64,000 bases of DNA from Ornithinimicrobium sp. INDO-MA30-4. GTDB lineage: Bacteria; Actinomycetota; Actinomycetes; Actinomycetales; Dermatophilaceae. Location of the stretch: positions 1-64,000 of the forward strand of contig NZ_CP091056.1 of assembly GCF_021535045.1 (NCBI RefSeq), given 5' to 3'. Shown in pieces: positions 62,455 to 64,000 of the stretch; positions within the stretch are counted from its first letter, which is position 1, and every line of letters begins with the position of its first letter. Under the pieces are notes generated by a model. That model was not told where the DNA came from. It saw only the letters and a list, made by a program, of their open reading frames with translations, and searched no databases. Made by a program: the position numbers and the translations under genes.

Positions 62455-63314
62455 CGATGATATGGCTTTAGATCTCGCTGGCCTTCCGACGTTAGATTCT
62501 GCGGCCGCGGCAGAGCTCTGGCCAGTCCCTGGGGCTAGTGATCACAAATACACCAGGGGCGTACTCGGGATTATTGCGGGCTGTGAGGCCTACCCCGGCG
62601 CTGCAGTCTTGAGCTGTGTCGCCGCCGTGGAGTCAGGTGCTGGCATGGTGCGATATGTCGGCTCAGAAACACCAACTAACTTGGTGCTTCGCGCAACGCC
62701 GGAGGTTGTGCCAGGCGCCGGTCAGGTGCAGGCATGGGTCCTGGGCCCCGGCATCGATCCGGCCGATCGGACCAAGGCGGGTCGAGCACAGATGAGTGCC
62801 CTTGACGAGGCGCTACTCTCAAACACCCTGTGTGGTTGATGCTGGAGCCTTAAGCCTGCTGAGGCGGCATCGCTCTGCTGCCACGCTCCTGACCCCGCAC
62901 GCTGGGGAGCTAGCGGAGTTGTTGACGCGGTGGACCGGGGATCGCGTTGTCCGAGCCTCAGTCGAAGCCGATCGTATGGGGATGGCCCAGCGGATGGCCG
63001 ACCTCACGGGTGCCACCGTGCTGCTCAAGGGGGCCCAAACGCTGATCGCTAGCCCGGATGCCCCGGATGACATGCGGATGCAAGACGATGCTCCGCCGTG
63101 GTTGGCGACGGCTGGCGCTGGAGACGTTCTGGCTGGCCTGTGTGGCGCCTTGGCTGCGGCTGGCTTGCCGATGCGCGACGTCGGCGCTGTCGCAGCGATG
63201 GTGCACGGGCAGGCGGCCCACCGAGCCAACCCTGGCGGGCCGGTGCGAGCGCTCACGGTGGCACACGCCATACCTGGTGCTGTGGCTGACCTGCTCTCGG
63301 ACGGCGGATTCTGA
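62447..63314 (+). CDS. nnrD: ADP-dependent NAD(P)H-hydrate dehydratase, one indel
   Basis: Repairs hydrated NAD(P)H. About 289 aa. The ribokinase-like CARKD domain has HKYTRGVLGIIAGCEAYPGA, LLTPHAGELAELL, TVLLKGAQTLIASPD and the catalytic ATAGAGDVLAGLCGALAAAG, then NPGGPVRALTVAHAIPG. Near 62820 the frame changes in the sense of one extra base; removing an A gives STPCVVDAGALSLLRRH. No N-terminal epimerase (NnrE) domain is present in this protein, unlike the common two-domain fusion. The GTG start overlaps the MOSC stop. Confidence 0.9.
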
Positions 63315-63324
63315 GCAGTGAGGG

Positions 63325-64000
<676 letters not shown>

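Overview
The window is a stretch of chromosome from a high-GC Gram-positive bacterium (Actinomycetota), most likely a Micrococcales relative. The supporting evidence is a mycothiol S-conjugate amidase (Mca), actinobacterial families such as DUF4307 and DUF501, frequent GTG starts, and two gene blocks in the order known from Mycobacterium and other actinobacteria: metG-tatD-rsmA-ispE...tRNA-Gln-glmU-prs-rplY-pth-mfd-mazG-eno-ftsB-DUF501-ppx, and greA-DUF4307-mca-small membrane protein-hemolysin III-Z-prenyl synthase...phoH2-fumC-coaA. GC is roughly 60% by eye. I see no IS element, prophage, CRISPR array or rRNA; two tRNA-like genes are present.

Layout. 1-3.1 kb: succinate dehydrogenase sdhA (partial) and sdhB, then rsmI. 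3.1-10.1 kb: a DUF4126 membrane protein divergent from metG-tatD-rsmA-ispE-ABC-F, a translation, rRNA-modification and isoprenoid run. 10.1-13.9 kb: a NarL-type two-component system divergent from a MacB/FtsX-type ABC exporter. 13.9-15.6 kb: a decayed or badly read patch, then MarR and TetR regulators. 15.7-20.2 kb: tRNA-Gln(UUG), glmU, prs, rplY, pth. 20.2-23.1 kb: pspA and a TPM-domain envelope protein. 23.6-32.2 kb: mfd, a lipoprotein, mazG, eno, ftsB, DUF501, ppx, then a tRNA with anticodon UAA. 32.3-41.1 kb: UDP-glucose pyrophosphorylase, M14 peptidase, Bax-inhibitor-1 protein, thiolase, alanine dehydrogenase, SGNH hydrolase. 41.1-45.7 kb: an oleA-oleBC-oleD head-to-head hydrocarbon cluster. 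45.8-50.5 kb: lipoprotein, msrA, a small membrane protein, a GlmL/MutL-type ASKHA protein, ilvA. 50.5-56.2 kb: greA, DUF4307, mca, hemolysin III, Z-prenyl diphosphate synthase, PIN-PhoH. 56.3-64 kb: a secreted lytic-transglycosylase-like protein, fumC, coaA divergent from glmS-acpS-MOSC-nnrD, and the 3' part of leuA.

The dominant feature is technical. Roughly 70 one-base indels, nearly all losses, break about 37 of some 61 genes, including genes cells cannot easily lose (metG, rsmA, glmU, prs, eno, glmS, acpS). Most lie in short homopolymers, and the protein resumes cleanly in the next frame. Consensus errors explain this better than gene decay. Gene coordinates below span the whole inferred gene across such breaks, and the break positions are stated.

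The gene content is mostly housekeeping. Accessory points worth a look are the Ole cluster, the orphan GlmL-like protein, a strong hairpin in the greA leader, a folded intergenic element between pth and pspA, the UAA tRNA without a long variable arm, and an internally deleted Rossmann-gene scar near 14.3 kb.
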